Of a stretch of 64,000 bases of DNA, positions 1-8,234 are shown piece by piece. The DNA is taken from assembly GCF_000176855.2 (NCBI RefSeq), contig NC_015138.1:1860001-1924000 (forward strand), given 5' to 3'. Each line of letters starts with the position of its first letter. The first letter of the stretch is position 1. The notes under the pieces are model-generated. The model was not told the origin of the DNA, searched no databases, and saw only the letters and a list, made by a program, of their open reading frames with translations. The stretch comes from Paracidovorax avenae ATCC 19860 (GTDB lineage: Bacteria > Pseudomonadota > Gammaproteobacteria > Burkholderiales > Burkholderiaceae_C). A program made the translations under genes and the position numbers.

Positions 1-362
1 GAGATGGCCTTGCCGTCGTAGAACACCACTTCGACGGACATGCCGTCTTCCAGGTAGTTCAGCGCGTCGCCCATGTTCTCGGCTTCGACTTCGTACTGGT
101 TGTACTCGGAGTCCATGCACACGTACATCGGGTCGGCGAAGTAGGAGTAGGTGCACTCCTTCTTGTCCAGGATCACGTTGTCGATCTTGTCGTCGGCCTT
201 GAACACCACTTCGGTGCCCATGTTGTTCAGCAGGGCCTTGAGCTTCATGCGCACGGTGGCGGCGCCGCGGCCACCGCGTGCGTATTCGGTCTTGAGGACG
301 ATCATCGGGTCCTTGCCGTGCATGATCACGTTGCCGGCGCGGATTTCTTGAGCGATTTTCAT
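1..362 (-). CDS. efp: Elongation factor P, N-terminal 120 residues (cut by left edge)
   Basis: EF-P binds between the P and E sites and rescues ribosomes stalled on polyproline. The visible part holds the KOW-like N-terminal domain and the start of the OB domain, out of about 185 residues in the family. The residue at the tip of domain I is Arg32, in the segment [10 protein letters not shown], which is the position modified with rhamnose in the EarP-dependent subgroup; EF-P proteins of the EpmA type carry Lys there. The earP gene lies just upstream on the same strand, which fits. The start is the only in-frame ATG giving the family N-terminus [12 protein letters not shown] 171-base leader separates it from earP. 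Confidence 0.97.
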   Translation of the reverse strand, partial: MKIAQEIRAGNVIMHGKDPMIVLKTEYARGGRGAATVRMKLKALLNNMGTEVVFKADDKIDNVILDKKECTYSYFADPMYVCMDSEYNQYEVEAENMGDALNYLEDGMSVEVVFYDGKAI

Positions 363-533
363 AGCAGGTCTGCCTGGGTTGGGGCCGCTCAACGCACCGG
401 AGCGCCCGCCGAAGGCCGGGCGGCGAGCGCGGCGGTGCGGCAAGGGCGCCGGGCAGGTTCCGCGGCGGAGGGATGCGCCGGCCGGCATGCGGAACTACGC
501 GTGCCGCCCCTTTTGGGCGCAAAACCCCGGATT

Positions 534-1649
534 TTAGCTTTTTTCCTGGACGAACCCGAGCAACTGCGTCACGAGGTCGTCCTGCGCGAACAGGCGGCCG
601 CGTGCCGCCTGCACGCAGTCGTGCCACTCGGCGAGGTGGGAGGCTGTCAGTGAGGGCAGGGCGGCCGGGTCCGCGATGCCGTTCCAGGCGTGGTGGAAAT
701 GCCGCAGCGCGGCCGGCGCCTGCAGCCAGTCGAGGAAGGCGTCGAGCTTGGCATGGTGCGCGCCGTCGTCCTGCGGATAGATGTGCCAGACGAAGGGCTG
801 CCCGGCCCAGAGCGCGCGCACCAGCGAATCCTCGCCGCGCACGGCGTTCAGGTCGCAGGCCCACAGCATTTCGTCGAATCCGGGCTGGGGGCAGTGCGGC
901 AGCCAGGTGATGGCCGGCCGGCCGGGGGGCGGGGCCTCCGCGGCCGGGCTGCCCGCCAGCGCGGCTCGCACGGCGGCCGTGGCGCGCCCCGGGGTGGCCA
1001 GCAGGTGGGCGCGCGGCGCTTCGCCGAGGCGGCGCAGCAGGGCGAGCAGCCCGGCGGGCTCATAGCAGAACAGCGAGACGGCCAGTGCGTCCGGGGCCAC
1101 GCCGTGGCGGGCCCGCCAGGCGGTGCGGTCGAAGGCTGCCTGGCGCGCGGCCAGGTCCGGCTCGCGCAGCAGCCCGCCCGTGCGCGGCGTGAAGCCCGGG
1201 TAGAAGAACCAGCGGGTGCGTCCGGCGGCGGGGCCGGAGAAAAGCGGCGAAGGCAGGCGGTGGCTGCGCTCGACGTACGCTTCGGCCGAGAGGTATTCCA
1301 GGTTGATCCACAGGGGGCGCTGGTCGGCCTGCGGCCCGTCGGCGGCGGGCAGGCGGGCGAGGAAGGCCTCGGGGATGTCGCAGCCGAAGGCCTCGACGAG
1401 CACGTCGCCAGGCCCGGCGGACATCGATGCGGCGGACATCGCACCGGCGGCGGGCCAGGGCCGCACCTGCACGCCCGGTGCGCCCTCGGGCGCCATCCAG
1501 GCGAGGGCGGTAGCGTCGTCGGTCCACAGACGCACGCGGTGGCCCAGGGCGCCAAGCTGGGCCGCGAGGCGCCAGCAGACGCCGATGTCGCCGAAGTTGT
1601 CGATGACGCGGCAGAAGAGGTCCCAGGACAGGGGGCGGGCGGCGGTCAT
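534..1649 (-). CDS. earP: EF-P arginine rhamnosyltransferase EarP
   Basis: Transfers rhamnose from dTDP-rhamnose to Arg32 of EF-P in the cytoplasm. The 371-residue protein has the family hallmarks: an N-terminal nucleotide-sugar enzyme segment RVIDNFGDIGVCWRLA (the two Asp residues at 17 and 21 correspond to catalytically important Asp residues of the family), and near residue 280 the segment NAVRGEDSLVRALWAG with the conserved Glu. Length is normal. The ATG overlaps the stop of the upstream LysR gene as ATGA, so translation is probably coupled, and efp follows, so enzyme and target sit together. Confidence is high from both the motif and the neighbour. Confidence 0.95.
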   Translation of the reverse strand: MTAARPLSWDLFCRVIDNFGDIGVCWRLAAQLGALGHRVRLWTDDATALAWMAPEGAPGVQVRPWPAAGAMSAASMSAGPGDVLVEAFGCDIPEAFLARLPAADGPQADQRPLWINLEYLSAEAYVERSHRLPSPLFSGPAAGRTRWFFYPGFTPRTGGLLREPDLAARQAAFDRTAWRARHGVAPDALAVSLFCYEPAGLLALLRRLGEAPRAHLLATPGRATAAVRAALAGSPAAEAPPPGRPAITWLPHCPQPGFDEMLWACDLNAVRGEDSLVRALWAGQPFVWHIYPQDDGAHHAKLDAFLDWLQAPAALRHFHHAWNGIADPAALPSLTASHLAEWHDCVQAARGRLFAQDDLVTQLLGFVQEKS

Positions 1650-2551
1650 GGCGCGGCCTCCGCGGGTGGCGCCGCGCGCAGGTGGTCCACGAGCAGGCGC
1701 GCCGCGCTGGAGAGCGCATCGCCTTCCCGCACGCACAGCGACAGCTGGCGCCGTGCCCAGGGCTCGGCGAGCGCTACGGTGCGCAGCGGCAGGGTGCCCA
1801 GGTAGAGCCGCGCACTGCCGCGCGGCAGCACGCCGACGCCGAGCCCGGCGGACACCATCAGGCAGAGGGCGTCGTAGCTGGTCACCTGGATGCGCAGCCG
1901 CAGGGGCTGGCCGGCTTCCGCGGCGGCGCGCGTGAGCAGGTTGTTGATGGCGCTGCCCGGGTGCACGCCGACGAAGTCGCAATGCAGCGCCTCGGCCAGG
2001 CGCACGCTGCGGCGCCGCGCCAGGGCATGGCCCCGCGGCGCCACCAGCACCAGCTCGTCCTCCCGGTAGGGCAGCAGCGCCACGCGGTCGCCGTAGTTGC
2101 CGTGGTTGAGGATGCCGATGTCGGCCGCGTTTTCCGCCACGGAGCGGGCGATGGCGCTGCTGATCTGTTCCTCCAGCCGCACCTGCACCTGGGGGTGGGC
2201 CGCCATGAAGCGCTGCAGGTCTCCGGGCAGGAACTGGGTGATGGCCGATATGTTGGCCACCACGCGCACCTGGCCCCGCACCCCGGCGCGGAAGTCGCCC
2301 ATCTGTGCGGCGATGCCGTCCAGGTCGTTGAGCACGCCGCGCGCCAGGTGCAACAGCGCGTAGGCGGCGGCCGTGGGCTCGCTGCCGCGGTTGCTGCGCG
2401 CGAACAGGTCCACGCCGAGGGCATCCTCCAGTTCCGCGAGCCGGCGGCTGGCGGCCGAGGCGGCGATGTGCTCGCGCGCGGCGGCGCGGGCGATGGCGTT
2501 CTCTTCCATCACCGCCACGAACAGGCGCAGGGACACGGGATCGAGTTTCAT
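1646..2551 (-). CDS. LysR-family transcriptional regulator
   Basis: 301 residues. The N-terminal winged helix-turn-helix (about residues 1-60, starting MKLDPVSLRLFVAVMEE) is followed by a LysR substrate-binding domain of two lobes. The first 30 residues after the HTH, AREHIAASAASRRLAELE, are the recognition region. It is transcribed away from the CoA-transferase cluster that begins at 2657, the usual arrangement for a LysR protein and its target, and a perfect T-N11-A dyad lies between them at 2563-2585. It is odd that the same gene overlaps earP by four bases and so heads the efp transcript. The effector is not predictable from sequence; a dicarboxylate or CoA-ester precursor handled by the neighbouring enzymes is a reasonable guess. 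Confidence 0.92.
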   Translation of the reverse strand: MKLDPVSLRLFVAVMEENAIARAAAREHIAASAASRRLAELEDALGVDLFARSNRGSEPTAAAYALLHLARGVLNDLDGIAAQMGDFRAGVRGQVRVVANISAITQFLPGDLQRFMAAHPQVQVRLEEQISSAIARSVAENAADIGILNHGNYGDRVALLPYREDELVLVAPRGHALARRRSVRLAEALHCDFVGVHPGSAINNLLTRAAAEAGQPLRLRIQVTSYDALCLMVSAGLGVGVLPRGSARLYLGTLPLRTVALAEPWARRQLSLCVREGDALSSAARLLVDHLRAAPPAEAAP

Positions 2552-2562
2552 GGGCGCTAGTC

Positions 2563-2585
2563 TGCCATGCCGTTTTGCGATGGCA
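2563..2585. promoter_or_regulatory. Probable LysR operator (T-N11-A dyad)
   Basis: TGCCAT, 11 bases, then ATGGCA: a perfect 6-bp inverted repeat whose inner bases give the T-N11-A pattern typical of LysR sites. It lies 12 bases before the LysR start and about 70 before the CoA-transferase start. The sequence CGTTTTGCG inside the spacer recurs at 2600-2608. Confidence 0.6.
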
Positions 2586-2656
2586 CCTTCTCGATTGGGC
2601 GTTTTGCGGCCGTGCCGGTGCTGGGCATGATGCGCGCCATGCAGGAGACGACATCC

Positions 2657-3895
2657 ATGGAATCCAGGCACGCGCAGGCACCCGCCCCGTCCGCCACCCC
2701 GACGACCCCCGCGGCCCTGGCCGGTGTACGGGTGATCGAGATGGGCCAGCTCATCGCCGGGCCGTTCTGCGGCAAGACCCTGGGCGAATTCGGTGCCGAG
2801 GTGGTGAAGATCGAAGCCACCGGCACGGGCGATCCGCTGCGCAACTGGCGCATGCTCAAGGAGGGCACGTCGGTCTGGTGGCAGGTGCAGTCGCGCAACA
2901 AGCGCTCGGTGGCGCTGGACCTGCGCGTGCCCGAAGGGCAGGACATCGCGCGCCGGCTCATCGCCGAGGCCGACGTGCTGATCGAGAATTTCCGCCCCGG
3001 CACGCTGGAAGGCTGGGGCATGTCGCCCGAGGAACTGCATGCGCTCAACCCCGGCCTGGTCATCCTGCGCATCTCGGGCTACGGCCAGACGGGGCCGTAC
3101 CGCGACCTGCCGGGCTTCGGCGTGATCGGCGAGGCCATGGGCGGCCTGCGGCACCTGACGGGCGAGCCGGGCCGCGTGCCGGTGCGCGTGGGGGTGTCGA
3201 TCGGCGACACGCTGGCGGCGCTGCACGGCGCCATCGGCGTGCTCACGGCGCTCTACCACCGCAAGGTGAACGGCGGACAGGGGCAGGTGATCGACGTGGC
3301 GCTGCACGAGGCGGTGTTCAACGTGATGGAAAGCTTGATCCCCGAATACAGCGCCTTCGGCGCGGTCCGCGACGCCGCCGGCAGCGCGCTGCCGGGCATC
3401 GCTCCGTCCAACGCCTACCCCTGCACGGACGGCTGGGTGCTGGTGGCGGGCAATGGCGACAGCATCTTCCGGCGGCTGATGGAGGCCATCGGCCGGCCGG
3501 ACCTGGCCGCGGCGCCCGACCTCGCGAGCAATGCCGGCCGCGTGGCGCGCGTGCAGGAAATCGACGCCGCGATCGGTGCCTGGACGGCGCAGCGCACCGT
3601 GGCCGAGGTGATGGAGACGCTCGCCGCCGCGCGCGTGCCCGCCGGCAAGGTCTATACGGCGCGGGACATCGCGGAAGACCCGCACTACCGGGCCCGAGGC
3701 ATGCTGCTGCCGCAGGCGACGCGCGACGGCTACACGGTGGAGGTGCCGGGCATCGTGCCCAAGCTCTCGGCCACGCCGGGCACCATCCGCTCCAGCGCCC
3801 CGCACTTGGGCGACGACACCGACGCGGTGCTGCGCGAGGCCGGCCTGAGCGATGCCCAGATCGCGCTGCTGCGCGAAAAGGGGGTGGTGCAATGA
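2657..3895 (+). CDS. CaiB/BaiF (class III) CoA-transferase
   Basis: 412 residues. Class III CoA-transferases move CoA between carboxylic acids through an aspartyl-CoA anhydride. The N-terminus LAGVRVIEMGQLIAGPFCGK and the block VKIEATGTGDPLR are typical, and the catalytic Asp is residue 184 in the segment GVSIGDTLAALH, which aligns with Asp169 of formyl-CoA transferase. The start at 2657 was chosen because GGAGA lies about nine bases upstream; an ATG at 2639 in frame lacks such a site. The stop overlaps the next start as ATGA, so the transferase and the HMG-CoA lyase-like enzyme are probably made together: the transferase would activate a C5-C6 branched acid and the lyase would cleave it. The exact acid is unknown. 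Confidence 0.93.
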   Translation: MESRHAQAPAPSATPTTPAALAGVRVIEMGQLIAGPFCGKTLGEFGAEVVKIEATGTGDPLRNWRMLKEGTSVWWQVQSRNKRSVALDLRVPEGQDIARRLIAEADVLIENFRPGTLEGWGMSPEELHALNPGLVILRISGYGQTGPYRDLPGFGVIGEAMGGLRHLTGEPGRVPVRVGVSIGDTLAALHGAIGVLTALYHRKVNGGQGQVIDVALHEAVFNVMESLIPEYSAFGAVRDAAGSALPGIAPSNAYPCTDGWVLVAGNGDSIFRRLMEAIGRPDLAAAPDLASNAGRVARVQEIDAAIGAWTAQRTVAEVMETLAAARVPAGKVYTARDIAEDPHYRARGMLLPQATRDGYTVEVPGIVPKLSATPGTIRSSAPHLGDDTDAVLREAGLSDAQIALLREKGVVQ

Positions 3896-4878
3896 ACGGC
3901 AACGCGACCCAACCCGTGTGGCACGGCGCCGGGCGCCGCATCCGCATGCAGGAGGTAGGCACGCGCGATGGCTTGCAGATGGAGCAGGCCTTCGTGCGCA
4001 CCGAAGACAAGATCGCACTGGTGGACGCCCTGTCGGATGCGGGCTTGGCCAAGATCGAGGTGACGGCCTTCGTGTCGCCCACGGCGATCCCGGCGCTGCG
4101 CGACGCCGAGATCGTGATGCGCGAGATCGCGCGCCGCCCCGGCGTCGTCTATGCCGCGCTGGTGCCGAACGTGCGCGGCGCGGAGCGCGCGATCGAGGCG
4201 CGCACCGACGAGCTGAACCTGGTGATGTCCGCCAGCGAGACGCACAACCTGGCCAACCTGCGCATGATGCGCGCGCAGTCCTTCGCATCGCTCGCGCAGG
4301 TGGTGGCCACGGCGCAGGGCGCGGGCGTGGCGGTGAACGTGTCGCTCTCGTGCGTGTTCGGATGCCCGATGGAAGGCGATGTGGCCGAATCCGAAGTGTT
4401 CGGGTGGGTGCAGCGTTTCGCGGACCTGGGCGTGGGCGGCATCACGCTGTGCGACACGACCGGCATGGCGTACCCGGCGCAGGTGGTGGCACTGGTGGCA
4501 GCGGCGCGCGCGCGCTGGCCTGGCATGGTCTTCACCCTGCATTTCCATAACACGCGCGGCATGGGCCTGGCCAACGTGCTGGCGGCGATCGACGCTGGCG
4601 CGGACCGTTTCGACGCATCGCTGGGCGGCCTGGGCGGCTGCCCCTATGCGCCGGGGGCCTCGGGCAACGTCTGCAGCGAGGAGGTCGTGCATGCGCTGGA
4701 GCTCATGGGCTACGACACGGGCGTGGACCTGCCCGCGCTGCTCGCGGCCGCGCGGCGCCTGCCGGCGCTCATCGGCCATGACATTCCCGGCCAGCTCGCC
4801 AAGGCCGGCCGGCGCCTGGACCTGCATCCGGCGCCTGCGGATTTCGAGGCCATCCGGGAGCGTGCGATGGCGCGATAG
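3892..4878 (+). CDS. Hydroxymethylglutaryl-CoA lyase family protein
   Basis: 328 residues, a DRE-TIM metallolyase barrel. Visible family features: the RDG motif near the N-terminus (EVGTRDGLQ), the metal-binding HFHNTRG near residue 220, and the signature loop LGGLGGCPYAPGASGN with the catalytic Cys. The family cleaves 3-hydroxy-3-methyl acyl-CoA esters to acetyl-CoA plus a keto acid; members next to class III CoA-transferases also act on citramalyl-CoA-like esters. The ATGA overlap with the upstream CoA-transferase and the two receptor genes downstream place it in a small organic-acid pathway. True leucine-pathway HMG-CoA lyase is less likely because no acyl-CoA carboxylase or dehydrogenase is adjacent. 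Confidence 0.9.
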   Translation: MNGNATQPVWHGAGRRIRMQEVGTRDGLQMEQAFVRTEDKIALVDALSDAGLAKIEVTAFVSPTAIPALRDAEIVMREIARRPGVVYAALVPNVRGAERAIEARTDELNLVMSASETHNLANLRMMRAQSFASLAQVVATAQGAGVAVNVSLSCVFGCPMEGDVAESEVFGWVQRFADLGVGGITLCDTTGMAYPAQVVALVAAARARWPGMVFTLHFHNTRGMGLANVLAAIDAGADRFDASLGGLGGCPYAPGASGNVCSEEVVHALELMGYDTGVDLPALLAAARRLPALIGHDIPGQLAKAGRRLDLHPAPADFEAIRERAMAR

Positions 4879-4963
4879 CACCCGGCCAAGACAGCCATGG
4901 CGGGTGCGCAAACGCCGGGCAGAGCAGACCAGAAAACACAACGACGACAGGAGACAAAAACCC

Positions 4964-5965
4964 ATGCCCACGCTCCCATTCCCCTCCGGCCACCTGCCGC
5001 GCCGCCGCGCGCTGCAGGCCCTCGCCGCAGCCCTCTGCGCTCCCGCCCCGTTCGCCCGGGCGCAGGACGGCTACCCCTCCAAGCCCATCACGCTGGTCGT
5101 GCCGCAGGCCGCCGGCGGCGCCAACGACGCGATCGCGCGGGTGGTGGCGCAGCGCCTGTCCGAGCAAATGGGCCAGAGCGTGGTGGTGGACAACCGCCCC
5201 GGCGCGGGCGGCACCCTCGCCACCGCGGCCACGGCACGCGCGAAGCACGACGGCTACACCCTGCTGCTCACGGCCGACAGCGCCCATGTGATCGGCCCGG
5301 CGCTCTACCGCAATCCCGGCTTCGATCCGGTGAAGGATTTCGAGCCGGTCGCGCCCGTGGCCACGGCGGGCTACGTGCTGGTCGCGCACCCGTCGTTCCC
5401 CGCGAACGACATCGCGGGCCTGATCGCGCTCGCCAAGGCGAAGCCCGGGGAATACGCGATCGCCTCGGCGGGCAACGGCACGCTCAACCACCTGATCGGC
5501 GAGATGCTGCAGAAGGCCGCGGGCATCCGGCTGCAGCACGTGCCCTACAAGGGATCGGCCGCCGCCGCGACGGACGTGGCCGGCGGGCAGGTGCCGCTGT
5601 CGGTGCAGAGCCTGCCTTCCTGCATCGCCTTCATCAAGGCCGGCAAGCTCAAGGTGCTGGGCGTGGTCAACAGCCGCCCCGTGGCCGCGCTGCCGGGCGT
5701 GCCTACCATCGGCCAGACGCTGCCGGGCTTCGGCCAGTCGCCCTGGTATGCGCTGTTCGCGCCGGCCGGCACGCCCGCGCCCATCGTCGCGCGCCTGCAG
5801 GCCGAGGTGGCCCGCGCGCTGGAGCAAAAGGACGTGGTGGACAAGCTGGCCGGCGTGGGCTGCGAGCCGTTCAAGGGCACGTCCGCGCAGCTCGGTGCGC
5901 TGGTGCGGGCGGAACTGCCGCAATGGGCGCGCGTGGTGAAGGAAACCGGCGCCACCGTGGATTGA
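4964..5965 (+). CDS. Bug/TctC-family periplasmic solute receptor
   Basis: 333 residues. The twin-Arg-like start PRRRALQALAAAL and the Ala-rich stretch to FARAQDG form a signal peptide with cleavage near ARA-QDG. The mature N-terminus YPSKPITLVVPQAAGG is diagnostic for the family, whose members bind carboxylates with two lobes. An ACAGGAGAC site precedes the start. No TctA or TctB membrane partner occurs in the window, so this is an orphan receptor that either shares a transporter encoded elsewhere or acts as a sensor. Its position behind the CoA-transferase and lyase suggests it delivers their substrate. Confidence 0.94.
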   Translation: MPTLPFPSGHLPRRRALQALAAALCAPAPFARAQDGYPSKPITLVVPQAAGGANDAIARVVAQRLSEQMGQSVVVDNRPGAGGTLATAATARAKHDGYTLLLTADSAHVIGPALYRNPGFDPVKDFEPVAPVATAGYVLVAHPSFPANDIAGLIALAKAKPGEYAIASAGNGTLNHLIGEMLQKAAGIRLQHVPYKGSAAAATDVAGGQVPLSVQSLPSCIAFIKAGKLKVLGVVNSRPVAALPGVPTIGQTLPGFGQSPWYALFAPAGTPAPIVARLQAEVARALEQKDVVDKLAGVGCEPFKGTSAQLGALVRAELPQWARVVKETGATVD

Positions 5966-6016
5966 CGGGGCACGGCGCCGCGCAACGCAACAGATAGCAA
6001 CCCAGGAGACATCGAC

Positions 6017-7000
6017 ATGCGACATTCCCTTCCACGCCGCCGGCTCGCGCTGGCCGCCCTGGCCGCCTGCGCAGCCCTGCCGCTGGCCGCGGCGGCGCAG
6101 GGCAACTACCCCTCCAAGCCGGTCACCCTCGTCGTGCCCACCGCGGCCGGCGGTACCACCGACCTGTCGGCACGCATGCTCGCGCAGGCGCTGGGCCCCG
6201 TGCTGGGACAGTCGGTGGTGGTGGACAACAAAGGCGGCGGCAACGGCAACATCGCGGCCGGCGCCGTGAAGCGCGCGGAGCCGGACGGCTACACGCTGCT
6301 CATGCAGTATTCGGGCTACCACGTGATCTCTCCGCTGCTCACGGCGCAGAAGACCTGGGACATGGGTGACTTCCAGCCGGTGGCGAACGTGCTCTCCGCG
6401 CCGCAGATCATCGTGGTGCGCGACGGCCTGCCCGTGAAGACGCTGGGCGAACTGATCGCCTACGCGAAAGCGAATCCCGGCAAGCTCAACTACGCCTCGT
6501 CGGGCAACGGCTCGCTGCAGCACGTGACGGGCGCCATGCTGGAACAGCAGGGCGGCGTGAAGATGGTGCACGTCCCCTACAAGGGCACGGGCCCCGCGCT
6601 GCAGGACCTGCTGGGCGGGCAGGTGGACCTGACCTTCGGCACGGCCCCGCCCTTCATGCCGCACATCCAGTCGGGCAAGCTGCGCGTGCTGGCCGTGACG
6701 GGCCGGGAGCGGCTGCCCAGCCTGCCCAACGTGCCCACCACGGCGGAAGCGGGCTATCCGAAGGTGGATGCCACGTCGTGGTTCGCACTGTTCGCGCCGG
6801 CCGCCACGCCGCGCGCAGTGGTGGACAAGCTGGTGGCCGACGTGCGCACCGTGGTGCAGAACCCCGCATTCCAGCAGAAAGCGCTGGAGCAGGGCGCCAC
6901 GGCGGACTACCAGGGGCCGCAGCAACTGGGCGCGCGCGTGAAGGCCGACCTCGCCAACTGGGCGCAGGTGGTGAAGGCCGCGAATATCCAGGCGGAATAA
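6017..7000 (+). CDS. Bug/TctC-family periplasmic solute receptor (second copy)
   Basis: 327 residues with signal peptide MRHSLPRRRLALAALAAC and cleavage near AAA-QGN; the mature protein starts NYPSKPVTLVVPTAAGG. It lies 51 bases after the first receptor gene with a CAGGAGAC ribosome site. The two are homologous but clearly diverged (the inner loop after VVDN and the C-terminus differ), so they are not a recent duplication and may bind different acids. Transcription probably ends at the hairpin at 7058-7086. Confidence 0.94.
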   Translation: MRHSLPRRRLALAALAACAALPLAAAAQGNYPSKPVTLVVPTAAGGTTDLSARMLAQALGPVLGQSVVVDNKGGGNGNIAAGAVKRAEPDGYTLLMQYSGYHVISPLLTAQKTWDMGDFQPVANVLSAPQIIVVRDGLPVKTLGELIAYAKANPGKLNYASSGNGSLQHVTGAMLEQQGGVKMVHVPYKGTGPALQDLLGGQVDLTFGTAPPFMPHIQSGKLRVLAVTGRERLPSLPNVPTTAEAGYPKVDATSWFALFAPAATPRAVVDKLVADVRTVVQNPAFQQKALEQGATADYQGPQQLGARVKADLANWAQVVKAANIQAE

Positions 7001-7057
7001 AGCCTGCGCACCTTGTTTCAGGGTTTTCCCCATTGCGGCCACGTGCCGCATTTCAGG

Positions 7058-7086
7058 GCCTCCATGCACCGCATGGGGGCTTTTTT
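7058..7086 (+). terminator. Rho-independent terminator after the second Bug gene
   Basis: GCCTCCATGC, loop ACC, GCATGGGGGC followed by six T: a 10-bp stem with one G-U pair and a U-tract, 58 bases after the stop codon at 7000. Confidence 0.85.
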
Positions 7087-7127
7087 CTTGCTGCGCCGCA
7101 CCATGCGGGTGCAGTGGCGAAATCGCT

Positions 7128-7177
7128 TTGAATGATTGATTTTTTTCTTTAATATGACGCCGTTGTAAATTTTTTCT
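7128..7177 (+). promoter_or_regulatory. Promoter of the RpiR gene with flanking repeats
   Basis: TTGAAT at 7128-7133 and TAATAT at 7150-7155, 16 bases apart, in an AT-rich island that stands out from the GC-rich surroundings. The octamer TTTTTTCT occurs twice, at 7141-7148 and 7170-7177, straddling the -10 box; these could be RpiR sites, since such regulators often control themselves. Confidence 0.6.
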
Positions 7178-7192
7178 CAACGCCCCACACTC

Positions 7193-8158
7193 ATGTCCGA
7201 CTTTCCCGAAACCGCCAGCGAAGCCGTGTCGATCGCGATCCGCATCGGCCGCGCGCGCCCCACGCTGACGCGTTCGCACCAGCAGATGGCGGACTACGTG
7301 CTCGCGCATCCGCTGCAGGCGGCAACGATGCCGATCGACGAACTGGCGTCGGCGGTGGGGGTGTCCATCGCCACGGCCAACCGCTTCGCGCGGGCCGTGG
7401 GCCTGGATGGCTACCCGATGCTGCGGGCCGAACTGGTCAAGGGTTTCGAGGCCATGCTGGCGCCCATCGAGAAGATGCGCATCAAGCTGGAAAAGCCCAC
7501 GTCCATCCACGACGTGTTCGCGGCCGCACTGGAGGAAAGCCAGCGCAACATCGCCGCCACGCGCGACGCGCTGGATCCTGCCGCCTGCGAAGCCGCGGTG
7601 CAGGCGCTGCTGGGCGCACGGCGCATCTACCTGGCGGGCTTCGGCGCGAGCGGCTGGCTGGCCGGCCTGCTGCAGCGCGGGCTGGATGCGTACTGCGACA
7701 ACGTGCACCTGCTCTCGGGCGTGGGCGGCGCGTCGTACGGCGCGCGCCTGCTGCCGCGCATGGGCTCCGAAGACCTGTTCGTCGCGATCAGCTACCCGCG
7801 CTATCTCACCGACACCGTCGTGCTGGCGCAGGGCGCCTTCGAGCGCGGCGTGCCCGTGCTGGCGCTCACCGACGGCGCACGCTCGCCGCTCGTGCCCTTC
7901 GCGCGCGTCTGCCTGTTCGCGCAGACCGAGAACCAGTACGCGGCCAACTCCGAATCCTCGGCACTGGCGCTGATCGAGGCACTCACCAGTGCCGTGGCGC
8001 ACCAGTCCCGCGGGTCCGTCAAGACCGCCGCGCGCATGACCGAGGCGGTGCTGCCGTGGCTGCACGACAGCGCGCACAGCCGGCTCTCGCCGCGGTCTGC
8101 CGAGGCCGGAATCCGCAAGGCGGAGCTCCGGCCCGCCCCACGGGGCCCGGGGCGCTGA
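7193..8158 (+). CDS. MurR/RpiR-family transcriptional regulator
   Basis: 321 residues. The N-terminal helix-turn-helix (about 20-95, with MPIDELASAVGVSIATANRFARAVGLDGYP cut here into its two helices around SIATANRFAR) is followed by a SIS domain from about residue 130, seen in RRIYLAGFGASGWLAG and VAISYPRYLTDTVVLAQ. SIS domains of this family bind phosphosugars; MurR senses N-acetylmuramate 6-phosphate. A basic, Pro- and Arg-rich tail of about 25 residues ends the protein. It precedes seven genes for peptide uptake and cleavage on the same strand, so it probably controls them. Muropeptide-derived signals are an attractive but unproven idea. Confidence 0.93.
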   Translation: MSDFPETASEAVSIAIRIGRARPTLTRSHQQMADYVLAHPLQAATMPIDELASAVGVSIATANRFARAVGLDGYPMLRAELVKGFEAMLAPIEKMRIKLEKPTSIHDVFAAALEESQRNIAATRDALDPAACEAAVQALLGARRIYLAGFGASGWLAGLLQRGLDAYCDNVHLLSGVGGASYGARLLPRMGSEDLFVAISYPRYLTDTVVLAQGAFERGVPVLALTDGARSPLVPFARVCLFAQTENQYAANSESSALALIEALTSAVAHQSRGSVKTAARMTEAVLPWLHDSAHSRLSPRSAEAGIRKAELRPAPRGPGR

Positions 8159-8234
8159 GAAGCCGCCCCCCCACTGCCTTTTCGCTGCCTGTCCGCCGCC
8201 TGGCCCTTCTTTCGCTTTGCCGCCGCCTGCCCGC

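Noticed and set aside
1646..4288. 880-codon minus-strand frame apparently joining the LysR gene to a longer protein
   Set aside because: The extra part lies antisense to the CoA-transferase gene. The LysR family start MKLDPVSLRLF at 2551 is clear.
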